Counted from the first letter of the stretch, positions 43,194 through 52,725 are shown. The stretch is 64,000 nt of DNA from Pedobacter fastidiosus (GCF_014306625.1 NZ_JACRYL010000023.1:1-64000), one strand, 5' to 3'. Notes: a model not told the origin generated them from the sequence alone. Numbers and translations are program-made.

Positions 43194-43424
43194 ATGGAAA
43201 ACATCAAAGCCAATATCAGTTCAGATCTACAACAGTTTATCAATAAATTTGAGCCCATCAAATTTAAAATGATGGCAAAGGGAATTGAAATTAGAGGCAT
43301 AAATGATTTGCACAGAAATATCGTTGAAGCCAATCAAATTATAGAAAGAATGGGATTAAAACTTATCGTTTCTCATAATGCAGAGATGCTCAGTTATCGT
43401 GGTTTTGAAGTCAATAATCTGTAA
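43194..43424 (+). CDS. Small hypothetical protein
   Basis: The 76-residue protein is not a family I recognise. It is mainly helical in its first two thirds (SDLQQFINKFEPIKFKMMAKGIEIRG, LHRNIVEANQIIERMGLKLIV) and ends in a short strand (YRGFEVNNL). No signal peptide or membrane segment is seen. Composition matches its neighbours. It stands alone between a tlpA-like gene and the barrel/phosphoesterase operon. Confidence 0.5.
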   Translation: MENIKANISSDLQQFINKFEPIKFKMMAKGIEIRGINDLHRNIVEANQIIERMGLKLIVSHNAEMLSYRGFEVNNL

Positions 43425-43558
43425 ATTACTATTTAAATTGACCTATCTTTTTGGCTACAATTTCTCTCCAAAAAATCAATAATCATTCTATTGTGTAATA
43501 TTTATGTTCGTTAGGACGCTGTTAATACAAACTTAACATGATTTTAACCGACTAGATT

Positions 43559-43566
43559 TATTTTTG
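43559..43566 (+). promoter_or_regulatory. Possible -7 element upstream of the 43606 operon
   Basis: TATTTTTG matches the Bacteroidota housekeeping -7 consensus TAnnTTTG and lies 40 bp before the start codon. No good -33 TTG element is seen at the right distance, so support is weak. Confidence 0.25.
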
Positions 43567-43605
43567 ATGCAGTTAACAACTTCTAACATTTGGAGATAAT
43601 TCGGC

Positions 43606-44445
43606 ATGAAAAAAATATTATTAAACTTCGCTTTTCTTTCCATTATTTTTTGCTCAAATGCTCAAAATAAAATCATTAGCCCGCCGTCTAGTTTTGCAAG
43701 CTCATTGGCCTCTCAACCATTTTTATTTTCGGTAAACACACTTACTGCTGAAAATCAAAAATGGAACATCCATTATTCTGGAAGCTATGGAGAGCGGGCT
43801 TCAGGACAGTTTGGTTATGATGGTTTGGGTCAACAATTTGGCGTTAAGGGTTATTTAGGGAGTCGGTTTACCCTTTACGCAACGGCATCGGTTGGTTTTG
43901 CCAACGGTGGAGGAATCAGTTCTGCGCAACAAGCCGAAGTTATTAGAGATTTGATTGGAGGGAAGGAAGCATTCGGTTTCCGGCTTGGTGCCGGGCTGGG
44001 GCTTAGTAGAGATTGGTCTAACACAGGCTCGGCAATCAGCCGGATTTCAGCTTCTTTTGATCAGCTTAATTGGCGATTGGTTGGTAATTTGCGCTTTGAA
44101 AAAGCTTTCGATAAAACACGAGATAAACTTGATTTTATTTCTGGTTTAGGTTTTCAACATCAAATCACCAATGGCTTTTATCTAGGCTTTGAGGCATTAG
44201 GACAAGATTTGGAAGGCTTTTGGGAAAAAGACGAAGCAGAGGGAGGAGCCAAAGTTATGGTTGGGCCATCTATCAATCTTTCCCCAAGTCGCTCAAAATT
44301 ATCATTTTCTCTATCTGGCGGACCTGTGTTTTATGTCACACGAAGTTCAGTTGTTCCATCAGAAGCTATCCGCGAAATTGGTTCCATTGCATCGGGTAAT
44401 GGTTACACCATTCGTGCTCTAGTTAATTTCAATCTTCATAAATAA
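43606..44445 (+). CDS. Exported outer-membrane-barrel-like protein
   Basis: The 279-residue protein has a signal peptide (1-19, ending SNAQN) and then alternating hydrophobic strands with Gly and aromatic residues (WNIHYSGSYGERASGQFGYDG, FTLYATASVGFANGGG, FYLGFEALGQDL, LSFSLSGGPVFYVT), as in small beta-barrels. It ends in a strand with a penultimate Lys. The family is not recognised. It starts 13 bp before the YncE/phosphoesterase gene and is surely co-transcribed, so the two probably work together at the envelope. Confidence 0.65.
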   Translation: MKKILLNFAFLSIIFCSNAQNKIISPPSSFASSLASQPFLFSVNTLTAENQKWNIHYSGSYGERASGQFGYDGLGQQFGVKGYLGSRFTLYATASVGFANGGGISSAQQAEVIRDLIGGKEAFGFRLGAGLGLSRDWSNTGSAISRISASFDQLNWRLVGNLRFEKAFDKTRDKLDFISGLGFQHQITNGFYLGFEALGQDLEGFWEKDEAEGGAKVMVGPSINLSPSRSKLSFSLSGGPVFYVTRSSVVPSEAIREIGSIASGNGYTIRALVNFNLHK

Positions 44446-44458
44446 TAAATATTCTACA

Positions 44459-46897
44459 ATGAAAAAATACCTTTTCATATCTATGTTTGTACTTGTTTTT
44501 CAGGGCGTTTATGCGCAATGGCCAGGGAAAATAGAAAGTACACAACAAATTCTTTTGCCAAACGGTTGGAAGTTAAGTCCTGCTGGGCATTCTCTACAAT
44601 TGGGCGATTTACCCTTGAACATGCAGGTTAGCGCTTCGGGAAAATTTATCGCCGTTACCAATAATGGTCAAAGTACGCAATCTCTTCAACTTATTGATGC
44701 TAAAACAGAACAGATTTTAGATGAGAAAATACTCAAAAAATCATGGTATGGGTTGGCTTTTACAAAAGATGAAAAACACATTTACGCATCTGGGGGAAAT
44801 GATAACATCATTATAAATTTCAGTATTCGTAACAATAAGCTGGCAGAAAGCGACACCATAAAGCTTGGAGAAGCTTGGCCAAAAGGAAAAATAGGGCCTG
44901 CTGGCATTGCCGTAAATAAAACCAACACCAAGCTTTTTACGGTAACAAAAGAGGATAGCAGTCTTTACGTTATTAACCCAACTACCAAAACGATAATTAA
45001 AAGAATTCAACTGCATGCAATTGCATACAGCTGTGTACTTTCTGCCGATGAAACTAAATTATATGTTTCTTTATGGGGCGGTAAGGCGATTTCGGTTGTA
45101 GATGTGGTTGAAGAGAAAATCACTGGATCTATTCCAGTGGGGGATCATCCGAATGAATTATTGTTGAATAAAAAGGGGAATTATCTTTTTGTAGCCAACG
45201 CGAATGACAATACGGTTTCTGTGATTAGCACAACCGATAATAAAGTTATAGAAACAATTGCAACTACGTTATATGCAACTCAGCTTACTGGTTCTACTAC
45301 AAATGGTCTTGCGCTAAGTGTTAATGAAAAATCTTTATACATCGCCAATGCGGATAATAACTGTTTGGCTGTTTTTGATGTAAGCAAGCCTGGAGCAAGT
45401 CAGAGTTTAGGTTTTATCCCAGTTGGCTGGTACCCAACAAATGTTAAGGTTATTGGCTCGAAAATCTTAGTAACCAATGGTAAGGGCAATACTTCTATGG
45501 CGAATCCACAAGGACCGCAACCAATTTCTAAGGCCGATAATAGTGGCTATCAAATGGGAAGTACAGCGACTAATAAACTTCAATATATAGCAGGTTTATT
45601 TAAGGGAACACTATCCATTATTGATTCACCAAAGCCCGAACAATTAAAAAGTTATACTACACAGGTTTACGCGAACACGCCATTTAGCGATAAAAGAACG
45701 ATCATGGCCGATGGGGAGGAAGGCAATCCGATCCCTCGTAAACAGGGCGAAAAATCACCCATTAAACATGTGTTCTACATCATTAAAGAAAACCGTACCT
45801 ACGATCAGGTTTTAGGAGATGTAACGAAGGGTAATGGTGATTCTTCGCTAACCCTTTTCGGGAAAAGAATTACGCCAAATCAACACGCTCTTGCAGAGAA
45901 CTATGTGTTATTGGATAATTTTTATGTAGATGCTGAAGTAAGTGCCGATGGGCACAACTGGAGTATGGCTGCCTACGCAACCGATGTGGTTGAAAAAACC
46001 TGGCCTACAAGTTATGGCGCTCGTGGCGGATCGACAACTTTTGAAGGTGGCAGACCCGTAACTTATCCAAAAGGAGGTTTTATTTGGGATTATTGCCAGC
46101 GTGCCGGAGTTAGTTATCGCAGTTATGGTGAGTTTGGAGATTATGCAAAGGCCAATATCAAATCTCTGCAGGGCCATATGTGCCCAAGCTCTCCAGGCTT
46201 TGATATGGATATAACCGATCAGGTTAGGGCAGATGCCTGGATTCATGATTTTGATTCTCTGGTGGTTGCCAATTCGGTTCCGCAATTTAGCACCTTAAGA
46301 ATTTCCAATGATCATACAAGCGGGCAGAAAAAGGGTAAAGTATCTCCACAATCTGCCGTTGCAGATAACGATTTGGCTGTAGGAAGAATTTTAGATAAAC
46401 TTTCACACAGCCCTGTATGGAAAGAATCTGTTGTGTTTATTCTCGAAGATGATGCTCAAAATGGTCCTGATCATGTGGATGCGCATCGGTCTCCTGCGTA
46501 TGTAGTTGGCCCTTATGTAAAAAGAAATACAGCCATACACACCATGTACTCTACTTCGGGTTTTTTAAGAACGATGGAGCTAATTTTAGGATTGCCTCCA
46601 ATGAGCCAGTACGATGCGGCCGCCGTTCCTTTATATGAGTGCTTTACCAGCAAACCAGATTTTACTCCATACACTACAATTCAGCCTACAATAAATTTAG
46701 ACACCAGAAATGTAGCTGTGAATGAAAGTAGTAAACGATCAGAACTTTTTAATTTTGCAAAGGAGGATTCGGCTCCTGATTTGGATTTAAACGAAGTAAT
46801 CTGGAAATCGGTTAAAGGTGAAAAATCGATTATGCCTGCGCCTAAAAGAAGTGCATTTGTTATTTTAGAAAAGAAAAAGAAAGACGACGACGATTAG
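44459..46897 (+). CDS. Bifunctional YncE-like beta-propeller / phosphoesterase
   Basis: The 812-residue exported protein has a signal peptide (1-19). A seven-bladed YncE-like propeller (about 55-360) contains repeats such as LFVANANDNTVSVISTTDNKV. A C-terminal phosphoesterase domain of the acid-phosphatase / phospholipase C type starts with IKENRTYDQVLGD (about 440) and holds DHTSGQ, EDDAQNGPDHVDAHRSP and related metal-binding motifs. Proteins of this type are annotated as bifunctional YncE/alkaline phosphatase proteins; substrates are unknown. The propeller may position the enzyme on a surface or partner, perhaps the barrel protein 13 bp upstream. A strong terminator follows. Confidence 0.88.
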   Translation: MKKYLFISMFVLVFQGVYAQWPGKIESTQQILLPNGWKLSPAGHSLQLGDLPLNMQVSASGKFIAVTNNGQSTQSLQLIDAKTEQILDEKILKKSWYGLAFTKDEKHIYASGGNDNIIINFSIRNNKLAESDTIKLGEAWPKGKIGPAGIAVNKTNTKLFTVTKEDSSLYVINPTTKTIIKRIQLHAIAYSCVLSADETKLYVSLWGGKAISVVDVVEEKITGSIPVGDHPNELLLNKKGNYLFVANANDNTVSVISTTDNKVIETIATTLYATQLTGSTTNGLALSVNEKSLYIANADNNCLAVFDVSKPGASQSLGFIPVGWYPTNVKVIGSKILVTNGKGNTSMANPQGPQPISKADNSGYQMGSTATNKLQYIAGLFKGTLSIIDSPKPEQLKSYTTQVYANTPFSDKRTIMADGEEGNPIPRKQGEKSPIKHVFYIIKENRTYDQVLGDVTKGNGDSSLTLFGKRITPNQHALAENYVLLDNFYVDAEVSADGHNWSMAAYATDVVEKTWPTSYGARGGSTTFEGGRPVTYPKGGFIWDYCQRAGVSYRSYGEFGDYAKANIKSLQGHMCPSSPGFDMDITDQVRADAWIHDFDSLVVANSVPQFSTLRISNDHTSGQKKGKVSPQSAVADNDLAVGRILDKLSHSPVWKESVVFILEDDAQNGPDHVDAHRSPAYVVGPYVKRNTAIHTMYSTSGFLRTMELILGLPPMSQYDAAAVPLYECFTSKPDFTPYTTIQPTINLDTRNVAVNESSKRSELFNFAKEDSAPDLDLNEVIWKSVKGEKSIMPAPKRSAFVILEKKKKDDDD

Positions 46898-46960
46898 TAT
46901 CAACAGTTTTTATTTCGAAAGTTAAATCCTTGTTTGACAAAAACAACGCTATAAAATCAC

Positions 46961-46998
46961 ACAGAAAAACCTTTTATCAAAAGGTTTTTCTGTTTTTG
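46961..46998. terminator. Strong terminator after the phosphoesterase gene
   Basis: A perfect 15-bp stem (46961-46975 with 46979-46993) with the 3-base loop ATC ends in a T-run on the plus strand. Its A- and T-rich arms could also serve the convergent gene ending at 47057. Confidence 0.85.
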
Positions 46999-47056
46999 CA
47001 CCTTGTTACACCTGCCTTGATTTTAAATTGTAGTTAGAAATTTTGCGAAGAATATA

Positions 47057-48316
47057 TTATCCCATCATGATGTAGAGTGCTAATAAAGTAGCAAAAAGTG
47101 CAGGTATCATGACCAAAGCACCAGTTTTAAGGAATGTCCATCCCGAAACTGATAGCCCTTCTCTACGAATCGCAACTAACCAAAGAATTGTAGACAGTGA
47201 ACCTGTTAGTGATAAATTTGGACCTAGATCGATTCCTATAACCACAGATGCCCTGACCAATCCGGAGACATGAGCAGACTGAATTGCATGAGCGGCTATT
47301 AAACCGGCAGGCAGATTGTTAAATAAATTGGAAGCAAAGGCAGCTATTATGCCTCCAAAAAGTGCTGTGATAGATTCAGATTTTTGAGTTTCTAGGCTTA
47401 GAAGATCTGATAAATGATCTAGAATGCCTGTCTTTCCAATCCCGACCACAAGGATAAATAAACCAGCAACCAATGGGATAACTGACCAAGAAATGCCTTT
47501 TAAAATTGCATTTGGTTTTTTTTTGGCAACAATTAAAACAATTAAGGAAGTGGTTAGCCCCATTATTGCCGTCATCATTCCGAGCGATATGCCATTCATT
47601 GATGCAATCATTAGTACAATTGAGGTAATCAAGATCCCATATGCCGCTACTTTTCCGGCTTTTGAAAGGTTTACGCCAAGAATATCCTTTCGGATACTCA
47701 CCTTTAATTCTTTTCGCTGGGAGAAGCGTAATATCAAAAATGTTATTGTGATAGAAGTTATGGAAGGAATCAAAAACATAGGGATCCATTGAGTGAGCGT
47801 GGGCAGATCATTTCCATAAATAACCAGATTTGCGGGGTTTGAAATGGGTAGCAGAAAAGATGCAGCATTAGAAATAAATGCACAGATTAATAGGTAAGGC
47901 AAAGGATTCTTAATTCCTGCAGCCCGAACTCCTACGGCAACAGCCGGTGTAAGCACAACGGCGGTTGCATCATTTGACATTAATGCTGTTACCACGATTC
48001 CAACTAAATATATCATTAAGAAAAGTGCCGATGCAGAACCATTGGCTTTTCTGGTTGCAATATCTGCCAGCCATTCAAAAACACCTTCGTTTCGAGCCGT
48101 TTCAGCAAGCATCATCATGCCCAATAAAAACAGGTAAACATCTAAGCCCTTCAAAATTCCGCTCGTTGCATCGGCAAAAGAAATCAACTTAAAAATAAGA
48201 AGAAGCGCAGCGCCTGCAACTGCCCAAACCATTTCTGGAATTTTGAAAGGTCGAATAATTATTCCTGCAATGGTGAGAATTGCAATTAGAAGGATGTAGA
48301 AATTTCCCGTCTCCAT
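47057..48316 (-). CDS. SLC13 / ArsB-like membrane transporter
   Basis: The 419-residue integral membrane protein has about 10-11 helices. Features typical of the ArsB/NhaD ion-transporter group are MPEMVWAVAGAALLL-type opening helices, the MSNDATAVVLTPAV loop and the FISNAASFLLPISNPANLVIYG re-entrant loop, repeated as NLFNNLPAGL in the second half. It may export arsenite or another anion, but no arsR, arsC or arsA is near, so the substrate is open. Its ATG overlaps the stop of the upstream MFS gene as TAATG (48314-48318), so the two are translationally coupled. Confidence 0.83.
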   Translation of the reverse strand: METGNFYILLIAILTIAGIIIRPFKIPEMVWAVAGAALLLIFKLISFADATSGILKGLDVYLFLLGMMMLAETARNEGVFEWLADIATRKANGSASALFLMIYLVGIVVTALMSNDATAVVLTPAVAVGVRAAGIKNPLPYLLICAFISNAASFLLPISNPANLVIYGNDLPTLTQWIPMFLIPSITSITITFLILRFSQRKELKVSIRKDILGVNLSKAGKVAAYGILITSIVLMIASMNGISLGMMTAIMGLTTSLIVLIVAKKKPNAILKGISWSVIPLVAGLFILVVGIGKTGILDHLSDLLSLETQKSESITALFGGIIAAFASNLFNNLPAGLIAAHAIQSAHVSGLVRASVVIGIDLGPNLSLTGSLSTILWLVAIRREGLSVSGWTFLKTGALVMIPALFATLLALYIMMG

Positions 48317-49548
48317 TAGGTTTTTCTAGTTAAAGACTTCCCTTCATTAGGTATTCCGCAAGCCGATTTAAGGAGTGGGGAAAAATAAATCCATAGGACA
48401 ACCGAGACAAGAGCAAAGCTTCCCAAAATTAAAAAGGAATACTCATATCCAGTGCCTTGAGAGATCCAACCCCCAACAGCCGGGCTAATTGCTGCACCCA
48501 AACCCTGAATGGTCATCACCGCACCCTGACCGATATTTACTCGCCCTGTTCCATTAAGGATATGGGCGACCAAGCCTGGTACAGCAACGCTCTGTAGGCC
48601 GGCGCCAATTCCATCTAAAATCTGTACCGGATAAAGCCCTATGTGACTAATCATTTGGGAGGCAATAATCCCTCTTAGTGGCAAGGAAAGAAAAGAAATT
48701 AGCAAAACCAGCCAATAACCGCTCTGCTCAGCAAGTTTCATTGCGAACAGTGATACCCCTACCATGACCACCTGTGCAATAATGATGGTTAATGCGACAA
48801 ACATAATTGGATTTCCTATATTCTTATTTGCTGCAGCTATGCCGTAAAGTGGCAACATTGCTCCATTTCCCAGATGGAAAAAGGCAAGTGCGGCAGCGAG
48901 GATTAAAAGCGGTTTGCACTGCAACAAAATTTTGATTCCCCCAGCTTGGTCTTCTAAATTAGAATCTGAAAGTCCTCTCGCAGCTCTGTCATCAATTGAT
49001 TTGGATGGAATCATTAGTGCCGATGTGATGGCTAGCACCCCAAATAGAGCAGCAAGTAAGAAAACAGCGGGCATCCCGTACTTCATCCCCAAAAAACCCG
49101 ATAATGCAGAACCAACCACATTACCAGCATGATTATAAGCTTGATTGTAACCGTTCTGTCTGTTAAAGCCTTTCTGTTTTACAATGCCCAAGGTAATGCC
49201 GATTACCGCCGGGCCTAACGCCGAACCTGCAATCGCTGTTGAAACCTGTGAAATGGAGACGATCCAGAAGTTTTGGGAAAGTAGAATGAGCCCCGAAGCC
49301 AGGACTGTAAATATTGCGGGAACTACCACAAATAATTTCTTTCTTTTAGTAGAATCAATTAATGCACCTGCAGGTGCAGTCATAAGCATCCCAGCAACCC
49401 CGCCAATTGTCATTACCGTTCCAATCAAACCACTCTTCCAGCCTTGAGCCAAAAGGAATATTCCAAGAAAGGGTCCTATTCCAGCCTGCATATCGGCCAT
49501 GAAAAAGTTCAGCGCCTGCAGCGGCTTCTTAGGGATGTTATTTCTCAT
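48316..49548 (-). CDS. MFS transporter
   Basis: From ATG at 49546-49548 the product is 410 residues with about 12 membrane helices. The first loop carries the MFS signature variant GALIDSTKRKKL, and the two six-helix halves are joined by a hydrophilic linker (PSKSIDDRAARGLSDSNLEDQ). It starts LNFFMADMQAGIGPFLGIFLL, a form common among Bacteroidota MFS exporters. The frame extends to 49572, but the extra residues are not family-like. It is coupled to the SLC13-like pump. The substrate is unknown; an exporter of toxic ions or drugs is inferred. Confidence 0.87.
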   Translation of the reverse strand: MRNNIPKKPLQALNFFMADMQAGIGPFLGIFLLAQGWKSGLIGTVMTIGGVAGMLMTAPAGALIDSTKRKKLFVVVPAIFTVLASGLILLSQNFWIVSISQVSTAIAGSALGPAVIGITLGIVKQKGFNRQNGYNQAYNHAGNVVGSALSGFLGMKYGMPAVFLLAALFGVLAITSALMIPSKSIDDRAARGLSDSNLEDQAGGIKILLQCKPLLILAAALAFFHLGNGAMLPLYGIAAANKNIGNPIMFVALTIIIAQVVMVGVSLFAMKLAEQSGYWLVLLISFLSLPLRGIIASQMISHIGLYPVQILDGIGAGLQSVAVPGLVAHILNGTGRVNIGQGAVMTIQGLGAAISPAVGGWISQGTGYEYSFLILGSFALVSVVLWIYFSPLLKSACGIPNEGKSLTRKT

Positions 49549-49806
49549 GAAAATTTTGGCAATAATTATCACACTAACAACATTTTAGGTATTTATGTTT
49601 TCTTATCTCGTTAAAATTAAAACGGATTTGATTATAAACTAGTTTTTCACCCCAAATTTTGATTTTAGCTTACAAATGCCATTTACTTTAGATTATTTCT
49701 CATGCATTTTGCAGACAACTCTAAGGAGTAGGTGCCGAATATGTATCATCACGCTTTATCGCAAATTTCCTTATCTTGACTGGGCAAATTATATTTTCAT
49801 ATAAAG

Positions 49807-50598
49807 ATGGATCACACTAAAAAAATTCTCCCCTTTGCCAACGGAATTGCTCTTATTCTGACAATTTTGGTCAACTACCTTTCTAATGCTGGGCTAATGA
49901 ACGGCAATAGTATTAAAATGGTTTCTGACAGGTATTTAAATTACTTTACGCCGGCGGGCTATGCCTTTTCTATATGGGGCATCATTTATCTTGGGCTTCT
50001 GGGTTTTATTTTTTATACCGGAGTAAATGGTAGAAAAGATCCGATCAAATCCGCTATTGTGTCTAAAATCGGCTGGTGGTTTGTTCTGTCCTGTGTGGCG
50101 AATGCCCTCTGGGTAGTTGCATGGTTATATGATTATACCGGAATTTCGGTGGTGATCATGGGAATTCTTCTTTTTTCTCTGCTGAAGATAGTAGTCAATA
50201 CCCGAATGGAACTCGATGCTCATCCATTGAAGGAATATCTTTTTGTATACTGGCCATTTGCAATGTATTCTGGATGGATTACGGTAGCTTTTGTAGCGAA
50301 TATTTCTGCCTATTTGACCAAAATTGGCTGGCAGGGCTGGGGGATTTCCAGCATCAATTGGGCAATCATTATGATCTGCGCAGCTGGATTGGTTAATGTG
50401 GTTATGGTTTATACCAGAAACCTTCGAGAATTTGCAGTTGTGGGAATTTGGGCACTATTGGCTATCTCTGTTTCCAACAATCATGATCCTGCTCGGGAAA
50501 ATATTGTTTATGCCTGTTATGCCATCATTGTTATTATCGCTGCATTTGTTATTAAAAGTGGTTTGAAAAGCGATAAGCATTCGGTTGATAGTATGTGA
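49807..50598 (+). CDS. TspO/MBR-related tryptophan-rich membrane protein
   Basis: The 263-residue protein has about seven membrane helices rich in Trp (YAFSIWGIIYLGLLG, GWWFVLSCVANALWVVAWLYDYTGISVV, YWPFAMYSGWITVAFVANISA). It belongs to the extended tryptophan-rich sensory protein group, larger than the five-helix TspO. The family binds tetrapyrroles or steroids in some organisms; here the ligand is unknown. It is a single gene divergent from the MFS pair. Confidence 0.75.
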   Translation: MDHTKKILPFANGIALILTILVNYLSNAGLMNGNSIKMVSDRYLNYFTPAGYAFSIWGIIYLGLLGFIFYTGVNGRKDPIKSAIVSKIGWWFVLSCVANALWVVAWLYDYTGISVVIMGILLFSLLKIVVNTRMELDAHPLKEYLFVYWPFAMYSGWITVAFVANISAYLTKIGWQGWGISSINWAIIMICAAGLVNVVMVYTRNLREFAVVGIWALLAISVSNNHDPARENIVYACYAIIVIIAAFVIKSGLKSDKHSVDSM

Positions 50599-50840
50599 TA
50601 AGTGGCAGATATGTTGCTGATTTACTTTCTGCTGAAATAGTAGGTGATTTTGCGGTAGCGTAGGAGCGGTAAGAATATATTACTAACCTTCTTTAGCGAT
50701 GCTACTTAAAGCTGATTATGGCACAGCAAGATGTTGTTATTTTATTATTATCTATTTGATATCCAATTTCTGCTTTACTCAAAACGTTCTCAGTTGGTAA
50801 GCTATAATTTGATTAAATAATGGAAACTGTTTATATTGAA

Positions 50841-50870
50841 AAAGCTCCAAAACACTGGTTTTGGAGCTTT
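50841..50870. terminator. Bidirectional terminator at the csbD-like gene end
   Basis: A perfect 12-bp stem (AAAGCTCCAAAA at 50841-50852, TTTTGGAGCTTT at 50859-50870), loop CACTGG, lies 14 bp beyond the stop of the leftward CsbD-like gene. It is followed by TTTTTC on the minus strand. Confidence 0.8.
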
Positions 50871-50884
50871 AAATAGAGTGGCGA

Positions 50885-51070
50885 CTACAAGGATTTTAAC
50901 CAATCTACAACTTGTTCACGGGTTTTTCCCGTTTTTTGCTGTAGTTTTCCGTAAAGTTCATCATCCTTTCCTTCTTCGTACTTTAGATCATCTTCAGTCA
51001 GATCTCCATAGGCCTGTTTAACTTTTCCTTTTAGCTCATTCCAGGCACCTTTTAATTCTAATTTGTCCAT
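50885..51070 (-). CDS. CsbD-family stress protein
   Basis: The 61-residue soluble protein matches the CsbD family: [24 protein letters not shown] followed by [21 protein letters not shown]. CsbD proteins are small and general-stress induced, with unknown molecular function. It lies in a run of leftward envelope and stress genes. The gap from the preceding gene (98 bp) suggests its own promoter. Confidence 0.9.
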   Translation of the reverse strand: MDKLELKGAWNELKGKVKQAYGDLTEDDLKYEEGKDDELYGKLQQKTGKTREQVVDWLKSL

Positions 51071-51167
51071 TGTATTTGATTTAAGTGTAACTATTTTATG
51101 TTAATTTTTCTGCTCTTATCGCTTTCAATTTTCTTAATGAAAGGCCGGTTATAATTTGTTTCCCGCT

Positions 51168-51554
51168 TTAATCTGGAATTTCCCTTGCAGCGTAAATGCT
51201 GTCAACAACATATTTACTAAATCCTCTCCAGGGTAGGCTACTTTTATATTCCCTGTAATGCAGTTCATAAAATTTGCCACTGTTTCCCATCAATTTTGCC
51301 GCAATGTTTTCATCAGAAACAGAAAATTCAAACTCATTGTTTTGCAGTGTTCCGGTTTGTCTGGAGCGGACGCCACTCTGAATGAGTTTTCCCTCATTCG
51401 TTTTAAAAATATAGCCCTTCTTTACAATGTAATTCAACTCTCCAGCCTTAACGCCTTCCCCGAAAACAAAAAAGTAATTATAATAAGCCAAGCCGATAAG
51501 CAGTAAAATGGCAATCACCGCAGCAATGGTTCCTATTCTCTTTCCTTTAGTCAT
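51168..51554 (-). CDS. Membrane-anchored hypothetical protein
   Basis: The 128-residue protein has a short basic N-terminus, one membrane helix (GTIAAVIAILLLIGLAYYNYFFVFG, about 8-32) and an extracytoplasmic beta-rich domain (GELNYIVKKGYIFKTNEGKL, NNEFEFSVSDENIAAKL, KFYELHYREYKSSLPW). Similar Bacteroidota proteins are often mislabelled as 6-phosphogluconate dehydrogenase, but no dehydrogenase motif is present. It starts 25 bp after the larger membrane protein gene at 51580 and is probably in the same operon. Confidence 0.65.
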   Translation of the reverse strand: MTKGKRIGTIAAVIAILLLIGLAYYNYFFVFGEGVKAGELNYIVKKGYIFKTNEGKLIQSGVRSRQTGTLQNNEFEFSVSDENIAAKLMGNSGKFYELHYREYKSSLPWRGFSKYVVDSIYAAREIPD

Positions 51555-51579
51555 ATTTTTATTTTATTAATCAATAAGG

Positions 51580-52593
51580 TTAAATCCTTTCCACAGGTTT
51601 TGTTTCAATGATTGTGAGGCGTTTTTTTGAAGCTAAAACTGCTCCGAAACTCGCACTAACTGCGCCCAGTATCATGCCGATAAAGGAGAAGATGGCAAAT
51701 TTTGAAAGGGCAGATGCCATATCATCGCCAATCTTTCTTGCTTTTTGTTCTGCTTCTACTTTAACTTCCTTAACTTTTTCTTTGGCGGTCTTTAGAGTAC
51801 TCACCCAGTTTTCAACAATCTGCTCCGATTCTGCCTGGCTTTTTCCACTTCTGTTTTTTACAATATTTACTAATGCTTCCTGATCTACCGCATTGAAGGT
51901 AGAATCGTTTTCAGAAAATAATTTGGAGAAAAGGGCATCAATTTTTTGCTGTGCCTCCTGAGGGTTTTCCAGAACTGCTTTTCCTGTTGATTCTCCTTGA
52001 TTGGATGCCTGATCAATTTTCTTGTTTAATGCATTAGGCTGTAATTCTTTTTTCTCTGTCTGTTTTAGCAATAATTCTGCCTCACGTTTCATTTTTCCAA
52101 ATGTGTTATCATCAGCGCCCAACTGGTCTTTGATCATTTTACCAGCTTCAGGAGCTACTGCCTTGATTCCTTCTCCAGCAAGTGAAAATCCCTTAGTAAT
52201 TACCGTGCCAACACCGCCTACAATTTTTCCAACTGATGAGGTAATTAGGTACATGTTCAAAAATGTAAGCAGGCACCAGGTCAACAGCCCATGCAATATT
52301 AGATCTGTTTTTTGTACGTGGTTAGAAAACCAGCCTGCAACCCAGCCACCTGTGAATACGGAGATCAGCATGGTAACGATCCACCAGACTAATGCGCCAG
52401 TGCCAAGGCCACTAAAAGGTTTAGCCTCATCAAGTGGATTGATGCTGCCAAAGCCAATGCCCAACCCCAAGAAACTCAATAAAAGTTGAATTGCAATGGC
52501 GATGAAAACCCCTGCGATTACTGCGCTCCAGGATAAGCGACTGATAAATCCGATGGCAGACTTATCTCTTAATGTATCAATTTTGTGTTCCAT
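51580..52593 (-). CDS. Uncharacterised membrane protein with long helical domain
   Basis: The 337-residue protein has about three membrane helices in the first 130 residues (SAVIAGVFIAIAIQLLLSFLGLG, ALVWWIVTMLISVFTGGWVAGWF, LILHGLLTWCLLTFLNMYLI). A charged helical region follows (about 150-295, KMKREAELLLKQTEKKEL, QAESEQIVENWVSTLKTAKEKV), then a final helix (FAIFSFIGMILGAVSASFGAVLA). The GGWVAG motif recurs in many bacterial YrvJ- or CAP-Gly-labelled proteins of unknown role. A structural or stress-linked envelope role is inferred from its neighbours (CsbD, OmpA). Confidence 0.65.
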   Translation of the reverse strand: MEHKIDTLRDKSAIGFISRLSWSAVIAGVFIAIAIQLLLSFLGLGIGFGSINPLDEAKPFSGLGTGALVWWIVTMLISVFTGGWVAGWFSNHVQKTDLILHGLLTWCLLTFLNMYLITSSVGKIVGGVGTVITKGFSLAGEGIKAVAPEAGKMIKDQLGADDNTFGKMKREAELLLKQTEKKELQPNALNKKIDQASNQGESTGKAVLENPQEAQQKIDALFSKLFSENDSTFNAVDQEALVNIVKNRSGKSQAESEQIVENWVSTLKTAKEKVKEVKVEAEQKARKIGDDMASALSKFAIFSFIGMILGAVSASFGAVLASKKRLTIIETKPVERI

Positions 52594-52680
52594 ATTGTTA
52601 TTTTTATAGGTAGATGGATAGAAATTATTTGAAGAGCGACTAGAAATGGCGAAAGCCTTTAGAAATTTGTGTTTTATATT

Positions 52681-52713
52681 GAAAAAATGCTGCTTTCAAC
52701 AGAAAGCAGCATT
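52681..52713 (-). terminator. Terminator of the ompA-like / beta-barrel operon
   Basis: A 12-bp stem (AATGCTGCTTTC at 52686-52697, GAAAGCAGCATT at 52702-52713), loop of 4, is followed on the minus strand by a run of six T. It sits 13 bp beyond the stop of the gene at 52726. Confidence 0.85.
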
Positions 52714-52725
52714 AAAACTTGGTTA

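Noticed and set aside
47424-47792. 122-residue frame on the plus strand
   Set aside because: It is antisense to the SLC13/ArsB-like gene, whose membrane helices produce long open frames on the opposite strand.
47057-49548. Arsenic resistance operon
   Set aside because: The ArsB-like pump and MFS protein have no linked arsR, arsC, arsA or ArsJ-type partner, so an arsenic role is not supported.
52022-52489. 155-residue frame on the plus strand
   Set aside because: It is antisense to the membrane protein at 51580-52593, with low-complexity content typical of shadow frames.
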